Of a stretch of 64,000 nt of DNA, positions 49,281 through 61,021 are shown piece by piece. Made by a program: the position numbers and the translations under genes. Source of the DNA: Hermodice carunculata. Its lineage: Eukaryota; Annelida; Polychaeta; Eunicida; Amphinomidae. How positions within the stretch are numbered: the stretch's first letter is position 1; each line of letters starts with the position of its first letter. The DNA lies in contig OZ026615.1 in the NCBI GenBank assembly GCA_964020975.1, forward strand, positions 27,067,139-27,131,138. The letters are read 5' to 3'. The notes beneath the pieces were generated by a model, which was not told where the DNA came from, ran no database searches, and saw nothing but the letters and a program-made list of their open reading frames with translations.

Positions 49281-50269
49281 CCAGTCCATTCTGTCTCAAA
49301 AAAAGGTCTGCTGGTAGAGGAATTAAAGTTTCTTTTCTGAAGTATTTGAATCTGTGTTCAATATAATAACGTGGATGAGTGCAACTTTTTGTTGTGATTA
49401 CAATTTGTAGGACTGAAAGACCTAAAACTGGCATACCCTGTCACATAGTCAAGACACAAAAAGGCACATGAGCCAACTGACAATGATTGAGCTGTGGTGA
49501 ATCAGCATCAGCATAGGTGCTGGATCCACTGAGGATCAACAATACGAGGATCTTTTCTCTCTCACGTCACCATATACCTCCAACAGTGCTGTGGTTCACA
49601 ACACTGTTCACACATGGATTTGGCCAGCATTATATTTCTATAATACTATGGGGCCCAATATCCTGGGAGCCAAAGTCTCTTCTGCAATCAGATGGCATAG
49701 CCAAATTTATGTGGGGCAGGTATACATATATTTGTGCAGATAGAAAGTCCTTCAATGTAGTCCTCAATCATGGCTCTGATGAGGGCAAGGTGATAGTCTT
49801 CAACAGCTAAATTCTTCAGTTGACCAACCCTCAGGCAAAGCAGGTGATAATATTATTTATCAGGAATTCTATCCCAGTCACATGCGCATGCAAGGTAAAT
49901 TGGTCTTTTTTTCCCGGGCAAAAATTTGTAACAAAGCCCAGCAACCAAGCCCTCACGTTCATTGCCGATGATCGTTTGTTATGTCAGCAGCCAGCGCATT
50001 GTATTTAATCTACCTTGCTTTCATAAACAAAGCATAACCTGAAGTCTACCATTAGCACGGCACGCGCCGCATGACTCGATCCCCAAGTGGCAAAGCTGAT
50101 TTCTGTTAAAAGGGGAGATGGGTCTGTCACTTGAGGCATTTTTCATATTTAATTTTTTATCAGTTTTGCACATTTTTCTCGCAACATTACTACATGTATG
50201 TTGTCGGAAACTTAGATAGAATGGGATTTAACTGCTTGTGGGGAAGGTTGGATGCTAAACTAAGCCCTT

Positions 50270-50345
50270 CCATTATGAAGGCTTGGCAGCTGTCCATGCT
50301 CCATTCGTCGGGCATGGACTATTAAAACCTGCCAAACCTTCATGG
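50270..50345. other. Stable hairpin, precursor-like
   Basis: Outer stem 'atgaaggcttggcag' / 'ctgccaaaccttcat' (15 positions, one mismatch), an asymmetric internal loop, inner stem GTCCATGC/GCATGGAC, loop of 12 bases. Size and shape resemble a microRNA precursor, but a transposon fold-back is at least as likely. Confidence 0.5.
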
Positions 50346-51289
50346 AGCGGGCTCACTTGAACCTCCAATCCTCCCCAGAAGTAGTTAAACCCCTCAACAA
50401 ATACAACAACAGCTTACACACAACTTCATTAATGGTGACAGAAACTAGGCCTATTATTCAGCTGTTTCTCTGAAGTTGTCGGGAAATCCACTTCAGACAT
50501 GCTCCAGTGCTGTATGCTGGCTGAATGATCCTTGTAGAATTGACCACTCCCTGTAAATGTACCCATTGGCAAGGTTCATGTTGTTGTTTTTTCATTGTCT
50601 GCTTTCATAGCTCAAGCCTATTTTGCTTTTTCTCTTTAAGTTCTTTACATAAATTACATATTTGTAAATTTTGAAATGTATACATGAACATGTCATATAT
50701 AAATGTATGGACATGAACTGCATATTCATTCACTATCATCCCAATGTCTAGAAGTCATGAAAAAACATGCATACACCGTACATGTAATATTAAAATGAAG
50801 TGGGTTATTAATGCATTGCATGCTTAACCATGTATTCCCCAAGTTTATGTGGCTAATTTATAAAATCCCCAACCTTTTCCCAATTTTTCTGTTGTCGTAA
50901 ACATTTTAAGCCCCAGCCCTTACTTGAACTGTTGTGGACTGGGGATTAAGATTAAAACAGTGCCATTAATATTATATTGTTACAAGCTTAAATTCTAATA
51001 TTTTTCAACAAATTCATCAGATTATTTAAACAATAACATGCATGTGACTTTCCCACAGCTCCACTGCTTGCTTTGAAGTTCTATATAAAGGCACTTGCGG
51101 GAATATAGAATGCTCAGGTGGACTTGTTGATCAACCAGTGTTCCCATAGGATATACATGTACACTGGAAGTATTTATTCAAAATCGCTTCATCCTTTCAA
51201 AGAGGCTTTGCTAATAAATGCTCAGCACTGACGCCGATATCAAATTAGTTTCAATTCTTCTCAATGGACAATCTGGCAATGTGGATAAT

Positions 51290-51805
51290 GAAACAGGAGT
51301 TAAAGACTTCACTATAATCTGACAGCTTGCTCCGCTTTAGGGAATTTGCTGAGTTGCCTCGAGTTCCTTAGACATAAACACACTGTTATTTCTCTGTGAT
51401 CAAGATCATATCCTGTTGTTCTAATGATAATTACACTTATTAAAAAGTCAGTACAACCAGTATTCTCATCAAATAAGGCTATTAAGGGAAGTCATTTTTT
51501 TTCATAAATTCTGATGGCAAGATAATCGTTGAATGAACTGTTTTCCAATGAAACTGGAGTTAAAGACTACACTAATATGACAGCTCTCTCCACTTTAGGG
51601 AGTTTGCTACTTAGCATTGAGTTCCTTATGATGTTAACACACTGTTATTCCTCTGTGATCAAGATCATATCCTGTTGGATTAATGATAATTACACTTATT
51701 AAAAAGTCAGTACAACCAGTATTCTCATCAAACAAGGCTATTGCGGGAAGCCATTTTTTTCATCAATTCTGTTGGCAAGATAATCTTTTCACAAAACTGT
51801 TTTTA
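51290..51805 (+). repeat. Tandem duplication, ~258-bp unit, plus a ~58-bp one
   Basis: 'ggagttaaagactacac' to 'ggcaagataatc' occurs twice (about 51297-51550 and 51555-51805), with roughly 85-90% identity. A shorter unit ('tttttacagatttgcatccg' / 'tttttacagatttgtatcca') is duplicated at 51800-51920. Confidence 0.85.
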
Positions 51806-52824
51806 CAGATTTGCATCCGTAGAGAAATTAAAAATTTCAATGATTAACGTGAATCTTTTCATGAACTATTTTTACAGATTTGTATCCATATAGAAATCTT
51901 AAATTTCAATGATTACCAGAAATTGTAAGGGCATGCATACATCCAGTCACAACAAAAATTAGTGTCCCAACTGGGAGTAAATTTTGCTCCTGATCAAGAA
52001 TTGAAAAAAAAAAAACAAACAAACACAAAAAAACAACTCCTTCATTTCTACCAACCGAGTTTTCTTCTTTCTACATTAAAATATATTCTTGTGTTAAGAT
52101 TTCCTAAAATTCAGCTATTTTTCCCTAAAAAATCTTTGATTTTTAACAGCTGACCAACCTGCTCTCCACAAAACAAGGGAAAAAATAGAAAAAAAAAGCA
52201 GCACCTAAGTATAACTAAACAATGGTTTCATTTAAGACTCCGATATAAAGTTGAGGGCTGAGTTAACAGATTTTCCTGGTATGCCAAAACAATATGACAA
52301 AAGCAGATGACCTGATCATTTCTCCTTTTCTGAAACTGAGGGCATGCTGGTATTTGAAACAATAGTTCATGAGGGGCGATGTAAATCATTAAAAATCATT
52401 ACATCACCATTCTTGTGATTGGCACTGAATTTCAAGTAAAATGTAGCAATGTGCCTAGAAGATTGTGTAACATTTAGTTGGCAACAGATCACAAAGATTA
52501 CAGAAGAAAATGCACCTTACATATAATGACTACCATGAAGTGGTTCTTGACGAAAAGACACAAATACAATGTAGCTTCTACATGGAGGATAAAGGCATAT
52601 TAAAGTGCACATGGTCTTCCTGTTTTGAACATATTACTTTCTTCCAAGCAAGCAGTGGTTGGGGGGCAGGCAGTGTTTTTCTCAATTCCTCTTTCATAGT
52701 AGCAAAATGAATCTTTTCATACATGCACATGACCACAAGGATTTGTCACACAAACTGTGTATCAAATTTCCAATTCTGTTTGGCTTGAGTGGTTGACTGT
52801 TTGACCTCACAGTATTGGTTTTAA

Positions 52825-53067
52825 CTCTTTCAGTGCCACATTTTGGACTGAGTCAACAGCTTCCCTTGACACACTTTGGGTGCATTGTGCTCAAAGCATA
52901 CCAAGGAAAGCTGTTGACCTGGACCATTATATTCTATGGGAATATAGACATGCTGGTATTTGAATGAAAGGCCTTTTTACAAAGAATATTAATATAGTAT
53001 CCATTTGATAATTTAGAGCAGTTCATTTTAAGTACTTTAACTTAAGTTGCAGTTGGCAGTGAAATAG
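52825..53067. mobile_element. TTAA MITE with CTCTTTCAGTGCCA ends
   Basis: TTAA (52821-52824), left end 'ctctttcagtgcca', right end 'tggcagtgaaatag', TTAA (53068-53071). The centre carries 'gtcaacagcttcccttg' / 'caaggaaagctgttgac'. ~243 bp, non-coding; the best example of the second lineage. Confidence 0.8.
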
Positions 53068-53071
53068 TTAA

Positions 53072-54353
53072 CTAACATTTATAACCACTGAGTGGATCAG
53101 ACATAATTCTCTCCATCCTGTCTGAATTACTCTTAATTGTGGTTTCTTACATCAAGCCACTAAACAGAGTTCATGGAAATGGCTTGGCATCTACAATTAC
53201 TAGTGCATTGGGCATTCCCTAAACAGACCTGAATTTAATTTTATCAACCAAGTAATGATAAAAAGCTGTGCAAATTACTTTAGTACATGCTTGCTGATTG
53301 ATTCAAACATTGTATTTAAGCTAACTTTTGCCTGTCTCGAAGAGTATAACTAGAGGAGTATATGACTTTCATGGCATTAAATCCCTGAAAGAAGATAATG
53401 TTTTGGCCACTCATACCTACAGTTGATTATTGGCTCCATTTGCCACTAAAATTTTTTAATGTACATGTATTGTCATACATATACATGAAAGCCTTTACCC
53501 ATCTTCCTGTTATCATTTCACTTCCTATAGGCCTACTCAGACATAATGAAGGCTAATACAAAGCCAGAGATACACAGCCTGATTTTCTGGCTATCTCTCC
53601 CAGTGATATCCTTGGATACAATTCAATTAGGTTGGATCAAGTTGGATCATGTAGGCCCCCTCCCAACTCAGATGAGTATAACATCTGATACCATCCAATT
53701 AGTTGGAACAAAATAGGCCCATGCAGGCTCTATTTGCAACTGATATTGGATGTAATTATACCCTCTACATCTTTATCACACTTGAGCTGGAGGAACTTGG
53801 TTGAGAAAATTAGAAGTAGACTAATGATCATGAGTGTGCAACTCTGTTACATGTATATACAGGTTAAACAGAGATTCAATATACTCTCTGAAGTAAATAA
53901 TTTGATATTATATAAAGTATGTTGGGCTTACTAACCAAGCTGCAAGTAAAGTTAGTGTGACAGATGTTAAATCCTTCATTGCTAAGCATAACAAAAGTTC
54001 TGCTTATTACAATTGTCATTAATACAAATTCAAATTTCTCACAAAGAAACCCTTCAATCAAGCACCGGCTGTGGTCCCCCAGGAAGAAAAGAATGGCTGA
54101 AGTCAACAACTTTCTTTGGCATGATTACATGTACCATGGATAGAAATCTGTTGATGCAGTCATTGATGACCAAGTATTGAAATGGTTTATAAATCTACAC
54201 ATACCTGCATGAGGTTTTATAGCGCATGTCATTAATATAATACGGAAATGAAACATTATCCTCCACTGAATGGACACCAGGTATGTCCACCTACTACATG
54301 TACTAAATAAGGTACTCCAACTAGCTTTGACCACAAGCATTCATCTGTCTTAA
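53072..54353. other. No gene; decayed palindrome core at 54095-54155
   Basis: At 54095-54155 'gtcaacaactttctttggca' faces 'accatggatagaaatctgtt'. Nothing else supported. Confidence 0.45.
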
Positions 54354-54586
54354 CCCATTCCCGGTCACAATATGAATGGGTCAATAACTTTCCGGGGCAT
54401 GGGTTGGTTGCAATGTGCCCAATTCCCAACCAAGGAAAGCTATTGACCTAGGGCATGCCATATTGAATGGTCTAACATGTACATCTCAGCAAAAATGTTT
54501 TCTGGCAATAAAAATTTAAGTAAAAACATTCAGGCAGAGGACAATTTTCATCCAAGTGCTTTTAGGTGATTTGACCAGGGAAAGGC
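54354..54586. mobile_element. TTAA MITE with CCCATTCCCGGTCA ends
   Basis: TTAA (54350-54353), left 'cccattcccggtca', right 'tgaccagggaaaggc' then TTAA (54587-54590). The centre is 'gtcaataactttccggggca' / 'ccaaggaaagctattgac'. Confidence 0.8.
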
Positions 54587-54590
54587 TTAA

Positions 54591-54800
54591 CCCTTTTAGT
54601 ACCAATTGAGCTGGAGAATGGATCAACAGCTCTTCTCTGCCTTGGGTAACGTAGTCAGAGCCAAATGGACACACAGAGGAAAACTGTTGACCTCAACCTA
54701 TTTCATCTTTTATGGACCAGTAGTACTTGTACTTGAATGAAAGCCTATGTCAAAAAATGACTGGTCATTTTTTGACATAGGCAAGGCTGTCAGATGCCAG
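54591..54800. mobile_element. TTAA MITE relic sharing its TTAA with the previous copy
   Basis: Starts 'cccttttagtacc' right after the shared TTAA (54587-54590). Palindrome arms 'atcaacagctcttctctgcc' and 'gaggaaaactgttgac'. The right end is not found. Contains the exact 19-bp palindrome at 54743-54782. Confidence 0.6.
54743..54782. repeat. Exact 19-bp palindrome
   Basis: 'gcctatgtcaaaaaatgac', TG, then its exact reverse complement. Related copies at this point read 'gaaaggcctttttacaaag' with no second arm. Confidence 0.9.
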
Positions 54801-55179
54801 CTAGTGATCATGGTGGCAGTTGTTCAGCTGATTTTGGTAGATGTTAGCCTCATGCAGTCACACATGAAATGTCTATAGTGTTTAACACAGGAAGTGCTAG
54901 GATGTCTTTGAAGTGATTTCTTGCTGATGGAGCATTCTGGAGGGCTATAGTGGGACTTCTATTGCTGGATATGACTGAAAAAGGATTTGGGCCAATGGAA
55001 TCAATGTGCATTCTTGTTATTTCATTAGTAACTGCAGAGCTGGTAATGATCTTCTTCTCATCAAATTTTGTAATATAGAGACCACTCAACTTCTTTACCT
55101 TACTGCAAGCTACATATACATGTACTTGCTTTGAGCAGCAAGGTTTGGAAAATCATTCATGAAATATGCCAGTTACTTC
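54801..55179. other. No supported feature
   Basis: The minus frame at 54850-55089 has no recognisable motif. Confidence 0.4.
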
Positions 55180-55757
55180 AAGAGACAAACAAAACCTCAG
55201 GTGCACATCTCTATATACTGATGAATGTTTCCACAAAGTTTCATGGTTGAACCTCAAATACTTTTTGAGATACATGCGACACAAATGTGACAAGTCTAAC
55301 GTAGGATCAAGATTTGCCCTAAGTTAATTAATGATTAATTAACACACAATAATTAATCCAAGAGAGAAAAAAATACCTCAGGTGCACAACTTCCTACATT
55401 GTATATTGACAGATATTTCCACAAAATTTCATGGTTAAAACTCAAATACTCTTTGAGATACATGCAACACAAATGTGACAAGTCTAACGTCTAATCAACA
55501 TTTTCCCAAAGCTAATTAATGATTGATTAAGACTGTATAATTAACTCAAGAGACAAACAAAACTCGAGGTGCACGCCTTCATATGTTGACAGATCTTTCC
55601 ACCAAGTTTCATGATTGTACCTCAAATGCTTTTGGAGATATACGTAACGTTCACAAATGGGACAATTGTAATGTTGGACAGACATAAGGACGAACAGACA
55701 GACAGATGGACAAGGGCAAATCTATATGCTCCCCCCCCCCCCCCCCCGAGCATAAAA
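55180..55757 (+). repeat. ~180-188-bp tandem repeat element ending in a TATGCTC/GAGCATA hairpin
   Basis: Units begin 'aagagacaaacaaaac' at 55180, 55360 and 55548, with 'cacaagtttcatggttg'-like and 'tttttgagatacatgc' phrases. The element closes with 'acagacagatggacaagg', 'atatgctc', a C18 run and 'gagcataa'. It parallels the end of the array at 17.2 kb (ATGCCCC...GGGGCAT), suggesting a shared design. Confidence 0.8.
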
Positions 55758-56814
55758 AATCAAACACTGGCAGGGAATAGTTTCTTTAATAAGCATTAAC
55801 TTGTTCCAATATTACATGCAAGTACAGCCAAATATAATTTCAAAATCCAAGAGACTTGCATTTTAACTGAATTGAAATAAACTGCACAGAGTACATGTAA
55901 ATATACAAATAGTCTGGTGAGTCAGACAGATAGATATTTATAATTTTCATGGAACTCTGAAAGTGCAAGTCCATGCAAAAAATGTTATAATGATTCGTGC
56001 ACTTGCTTACGCACATAATGTCACGCACACGGTCAGAGTGAGATGATCAGTCAAAGATACCTGCAGTACAGGGTCCAGTCTGCATGCCACCATGTCACAA
56101 CTACAGCCTCTCTGTGCTCCATCATAGTCAGTTGACCTGCACATATTAATGTGTACCCTGGTTCATCAATTTCTTTGTGTTTTTGATGATGAATTTCAAC
56201 AAGGATCAATGTCTGCCTTTTCCAGATCATATCCCAGCTTTCTGTAGCCATCCAAGAATTGCAGGCATTGATCACTGGACAGAAACATTGTTTCTGCTGT
56301 TTTCTGACTTGACTGGCTAGTGTTGTCCTTTGTCCAGACCAAAATGTTGACAGAGTCATGTTGAACTTATGAAAGACCATATGTGTGTGTTGTGAGAGTT
56401 TGGGATGATACTTCAGAGCTAAGTACTTTTGTAAAACATGTGTTTGAAGTATTTTGTGATGGTAAATTTGACATTTATATACATTGTGGGTTTTCAACAA
56501 CTTGACAACACACAGTTGTGTTTGCGCCAGTCTTGATTTTGAATAGAAGCTTGTACATGTACAATGTATATTGAAAATATAATGACAACTAGTTTGCAAT
56601 TATTTGTGTTATTTGTTTTTAATGAAAAATACATATACATGTAGGACCTTAAATATTGTAAAGATCATTGACCATTACCAAGTTTTAAAGAAAGTTCATG
56701 TCACATGTATGTATAGTGTTTAACCACTGTTTAGATGTATGGTGAAACCTGTTTTGTGAGACCACTGTGATGAAAGACCACCTGCTTTTTCAGACCATAT
56801 TTAACATGTCCCTA
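55758..56814. other. No supported gene; long minus frame 56051-56599 of doubtful meaning
   Basis: The 182-codon minus frame has a C-terminal half (KEIDEPGYTLICAG, EHREAVVVTW) faintly like the AP-endonuclease domain of RTE-type LINEs, but key blocks are not recognisable. I do not call it. Confidence 0.25.
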
Positions 56815-56937
56815 TATATATATATATATATATATATGTAATGCTGGCAAATGCTGGTTAACGCTGTCCAATGCTGGGAAATGACTTGAAACACTGAAAT
56901 ATGCTCAATTTAACACCCAGACTAGTTGCTACTGTAC
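56815..56937 (-). mobile_element. CpG-decayed relic of the CACTA-ended palindromic family
   Basis: A (TA)n run (56815-56836) is followed by 'aatgctggcaaatgctgg', 'ccaatgctgggaaatgac' and the end 'gactagttgctactg'. Read on the minus strand it aligns with the first ~95 bases of 45083 (CAGTAGCAACTAGTCTGGG against CACTAGTAACTTGTTTTGG; TTTCAGTGTTTCAAG against TTTCAGCGTTTCAGG). Nearly every CG of the younger copy is TG or CA here. Confidence 0.75.
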
Positions 56938-58837
56938 ACACATGAAAATGGCTTATCAGCCTTTATGCACGAGTTGATAGCAGCACATGCTGCCAAATGC
57001 CAACAGGTGATATTGTGTAATCATCTGTAGTAATTTACCAGCTTACCATTGGACTTGAATGTTTCCCTTGCACACTTTTATAGTAATAATGATAATATTT
57101 AATATACCACTTTTACTGCAAACTCCAAGACTGACAACTGACTGGTAACATTATCTTGTTGCTACATTCAAGATAGTGATTTGGGTAGGAAACTTGGGTG
57201 AAGGAAATCAACCTATCTAAGCTAAGATAAAACAAAATAAATAAAAACCTTTTAGCATGTTATACATGAATATTTTTGCTACATGACTGCACTTTAAACA
57301 GATATACACCTGCTTATCACTTGATGTGTGACATATTTCAAGTTTAAAATTTCCATTGGCTAACTGTATTTTGTGCAGTCCTGTACTGCTTTGTTCACAT
57401 GTGAATATAATTAAGTCAGTGTCATGTAAATGTATAACTAAACCACTGACAGAAAGCTTTATCTCACTCAACCATTGAAAAAAAAGAGCCACAGATGGTC
57501 CCTGTGCAGCTCTGTTCAATGTAACACCAAAAGGACATTCAATACATTTCTACATTCCAGTATTTATTAACAGAACAACTATAAATGTAATATGAAAGTT
57601 CGTACACAGGTTTCCCAAAGTATACAAAATGACAATTAATCAACGGATATTCTCAAGGCAAATCACTATTATAAAGTGCTTTATAGTGGTACCTGATATT
57701 TAAGACATATAGCTGCCAGCCTAAATTGTCATGTGCTGCAAGTGATCTTAAAATAAGGGTACATAAATAAAGAAACGAGCCTATAGTGCTTTGAAAGAGT
57801 GGTCTTAAAAATGGTCTCTGTTAAGAGCTTGTCTTTACAGCAGATACATGTATTGTATGTGCATTAGAAATTAATTAGCAAGCATGTATGTACACAACCA
57901 CTAAAATTATGAAGATCGTTTTTTTTCTGTACAGATTTCTGTTAACTTGTCCTGATCAATTACTTTCTTATACTTTTCCTGATCAATTACGTTCTTATAC
58001 TTTTTTCATCTTCAGTCTCCCTTTCCCCAATTTACTCCTACATGTACTGTCGCTTGGTGTACCTGCATGTTGCACCGGGCGTATTTGTATAAGGCAGGTT
58101 CTGTTGCGTAACTAATTAAGTCAGTGTCTCATTTGCATGGTTAATTGACAGTATCATGAAGTAACCAATGATAGTCGCATCCACAGGGCATGCACATCTT
58201 TGCTTTTGGCTACTATAAACTTTGATGCATCTGCAGGAGATGCCACTTTGCTTGGTTTACTTTGGAGTTCTTCAAGCTTAACGCAGTGTGAAAGTAATTT
58301 ATTTTCTGAGTAATTTCTTCTTAAGTTTTGACAACGGAATATCGACATTGGTGACTTTGGGACAATTTTGCTATCTACAATTGCATTCTTGAGGTGGTTT
58401 GAATTTTGACTATGAAAGGTCAATAAAAAATATTATTGGCTTATATTTTGATACTGGTGGGTCCTGTCACTTTTCACCTCAGAAATGGTGATTCCAATAC
58501 TGCAAGTGAGTGAAGACTTTGATATTGCAAACAGTGATGATAAATAGTCTTACAGAAAAGTTACCTGATATACATGTATAATTATTTTGAAGCTCACAGG
58601 ACAACTCAAGTCCCTGTATCCAAGGTCTGTGAGCACAGGACTGTCACAGTCCTCTAGTTTTGTGGAAGCACTAATTGTAGATGTATTTGAGGGCAGGTGT
58701 CATTAAGACTGAATATTTTATTCATCAAAGTGTATTTTTCATATTGCACTTGAATAATTTTTGCAATGTACCGAATTCATTTTTAGATGGTATTTCGGTA
58801 TTTTTCAGGTAAATGGCCGACACATGGGTCTGCATAG
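56938..58837. other. No firm gene; minus frame 57217-57519 noted
   Basis: The minus frame at 57217-57519 (PSVALFFQWLSEIKLSVSGL; LHKIQLANGNFKLEICH) has a protein-like composition but no named motif. Nothing else supported. Confidence 0.3.
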
Positions 58838-59340
58838 CAGGGGTGCAAGATTGGAGCTGCAGTCTGCTGCAACCTTCCAATGTTTCAGATGCAGTCTTGC
58901 TCCAATCTGGTGGCAATCTTGCAATCTAAACAAGGTTGCACTAGCATGCACAGCAACCCAGCCTGGATCAGCTTGTGACCCAGCGGCAAATATCCCTTGC
59001 AGCTCGACAGTAACTAGGTCGCAATCACCTACGACGCAACCACGACCCACAACAACCCAGCCACAATTCTAGCTGCAACCAAGCTGCAATCAAAGCAAGC
59101 AGCCCAAGCGTAACCCAGTGAAAATCCAGTATGATTCCCCCCTGCAACCCTGACAATACATGTATATATATACATGTATATGTTTGATGTATAACATGCA
59201 GTGTAACCCACTGCAGTCTATTTGCAATCCACTGCGATCAAATATTTGGGTTTTGATGTTTCAAATGCAGTCCTGTGGCAACCATATATGGTATGCTAAA
59301 TAGGACTGCAGAAGTTAAGTTGATGCACCCTTGCAGGGTT
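58838..59340. mobile_element. Word-array element based on GCAACC/GCAATC/GCAGTC
   Basis: About 500 bp packed with GCAACC, GCAATC, GCAGTC and their complements, e.g. 'acgacgcaaccacgaccc' and 'gcaatccactgcgatc'. Ends are imperfectly inverse: 'aggggtgcaagattgg' and 'gttgatgcacccttgc'. It is split by an ACATGTATATATA patch at 59157-59180. Boundaries are approximate. Confidence 0.6.
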
Positions 59341-60825
59341 AACTTGGCACATGGGAAATTTTCTTTAAAGGGGAACAGCAATGATAGTTTTTACTTTTTC
59401 TGTCATTTATGGTCATTTTAAGTGTTCACTTTACAAATTTTCAACATTTTTTCTCAAACAGGTTTTAAGTTAGAGCTATTTTATATTTCCAGTAGGTGTT
59501 CTCATGTGTGATGTCACCTGGGGTACCCTCCATATAGAATACACAAACCTTGAGGTGGCACCAAGCTGAGATACACAAGATTATCAGGCATATCATAATG
59601 ACTTGTGTACTCTGTTAATCACCTTTTTTGATCTGATCAGTGTGGTATATTAGTTGAACGTGCTTCAGTAATTGAATACACAACCACAGGAGCTGTCAGC
59701 TTGTGTGTATTGATTTCTGCATTTTTCTTTCCTTATTAATCCTCGTTAAATGAGAAAATATGTCAGTTTAGTAAATTTGATTGTAACATCTATAGATGCT
59801 GCTTCTTCCATAGTAAAAGTGAAATATGTGTACTTGGTCAGGTTTCCATGTTTTTGTTAGAGTTTCACTCAGCTGTCATTGCATTAGCTGTAGCAGTTTG
59901 TCCAGGTGACGTCACAACCCCTCATTTTCACATCTGAGAAAACTTGATATCTGCTTATCCAGTTGGGAAAATAGTTTGTATTTTCTGATATGGGTCCACA
60001 TTTATTATATAAAACAACTCAAAAACTTGTAAATTATCACCACTGGATGTCTGGCACCAGGAAAACATTCAGTATGGCACAATTAAAAATTTCTGTCCTC
60101 ATCGCCCAGCCGACACAGGCATTACCTTGTAACAGGTCAATTCCTTCTTCCAGCATTGTGACTGGAGTGAAGAAACAGAAGCAACTACAATGTGGATATC
60201 CATGTACTCATTGAAGCAGTATTGTGTCTATAGGGTGGATATACTCACCATTGAAAAAAAACAAACAAAAAACTGCACTAACACATCATTTTTTGCCATT
60301 GGGCAGCCAAGCAGTACATGCACATACAAGTCATGTGAAGTCTTTGTGCAACATGAAAACCTAGCCACAGAATGTCTGCTCTCCTAACAATCTGTCTGAA
60401 GTCAAAGCTTGTCACTATGTACATGTAGTCCTAAAAATAGGCTTGTGTGAAACATCAGCCAAGATGAAGGGACGCGTACACGGACTGCAGCACACACCTT
60501 TACTTGTCAATTTTGACTTTACAGAGCCAAATGTTGGCAACAAAGAAAAACAAAACATGTGTAATTATGTTTTATGGACACCCTAACATCATGTTTTTGC
60601 CTGAAATCTCTTTGTACTTTTTCCACCAGCCTCAAAAATCCAGCAATCAAAGAAACGGGTCTGTAATTGCATCCAATGGTTTCCAAATGAGGTGAGCTGG
60701 TGATTGCGCTGCTAAGGCAGTGGCTTAAAGCTTACCTTGATCTTTGGGATTTAAGGGTCAAGTAATTATGCCTGGCATCATATATCTCTTTACATATGTG
60801 GGTGCTGGACTGTCTCCACCATGTA
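59341..60825. other. No supported feature
   Basis: Non-coding; short frames only. Confidence 0.45.
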
Positions 60826-61021
60826 TACAGTAGGTCCTCTTTTAAGAGACCACTCCAATGAGAGACCACATGCCTTTTATAATTAAGACCACATTAATTA
60901 TGTCCGTAATGCTATTGTTCCCATGTTATTTGACCTATCTTGAGACCATTTGTGTTATATGTGACCACGTTTGAACCTACATGTACCCTGGGGGTGGTTT
61001 CTCAAAGTAGGGACTACTATA
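60826..61021. mobile_element. Short TACAGTAGGTCC-ended MITE
   Basis: Left 'tacagtaggtcctctttta', right 'tctcaaagtagggactactata'-type sequence, imperfectly inverse. Same terminal style as the composite at 10010. Confidence 0.7.

Larger units (their letters stand above)
49281..52820. other. No supported gene
   Basis: Holds a hairpin at 50270-50345 and a ~258-bp tandem duplication at 51290-51805. Open frames are short and unplaced. Confidence 0.45.

Noticed and set aside
56051-56599. 182-codon minus frame, longest in the window
   Set aside because: Only a faint resemblance to an RTE endonuclease in its last third; catalytic blocks cannot be found, so not called.
57217-57519. 100-codon minus frame with protein-like composition
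   Set aside because: No recognisable domain, and boundaries do not match splice signals I could defend.
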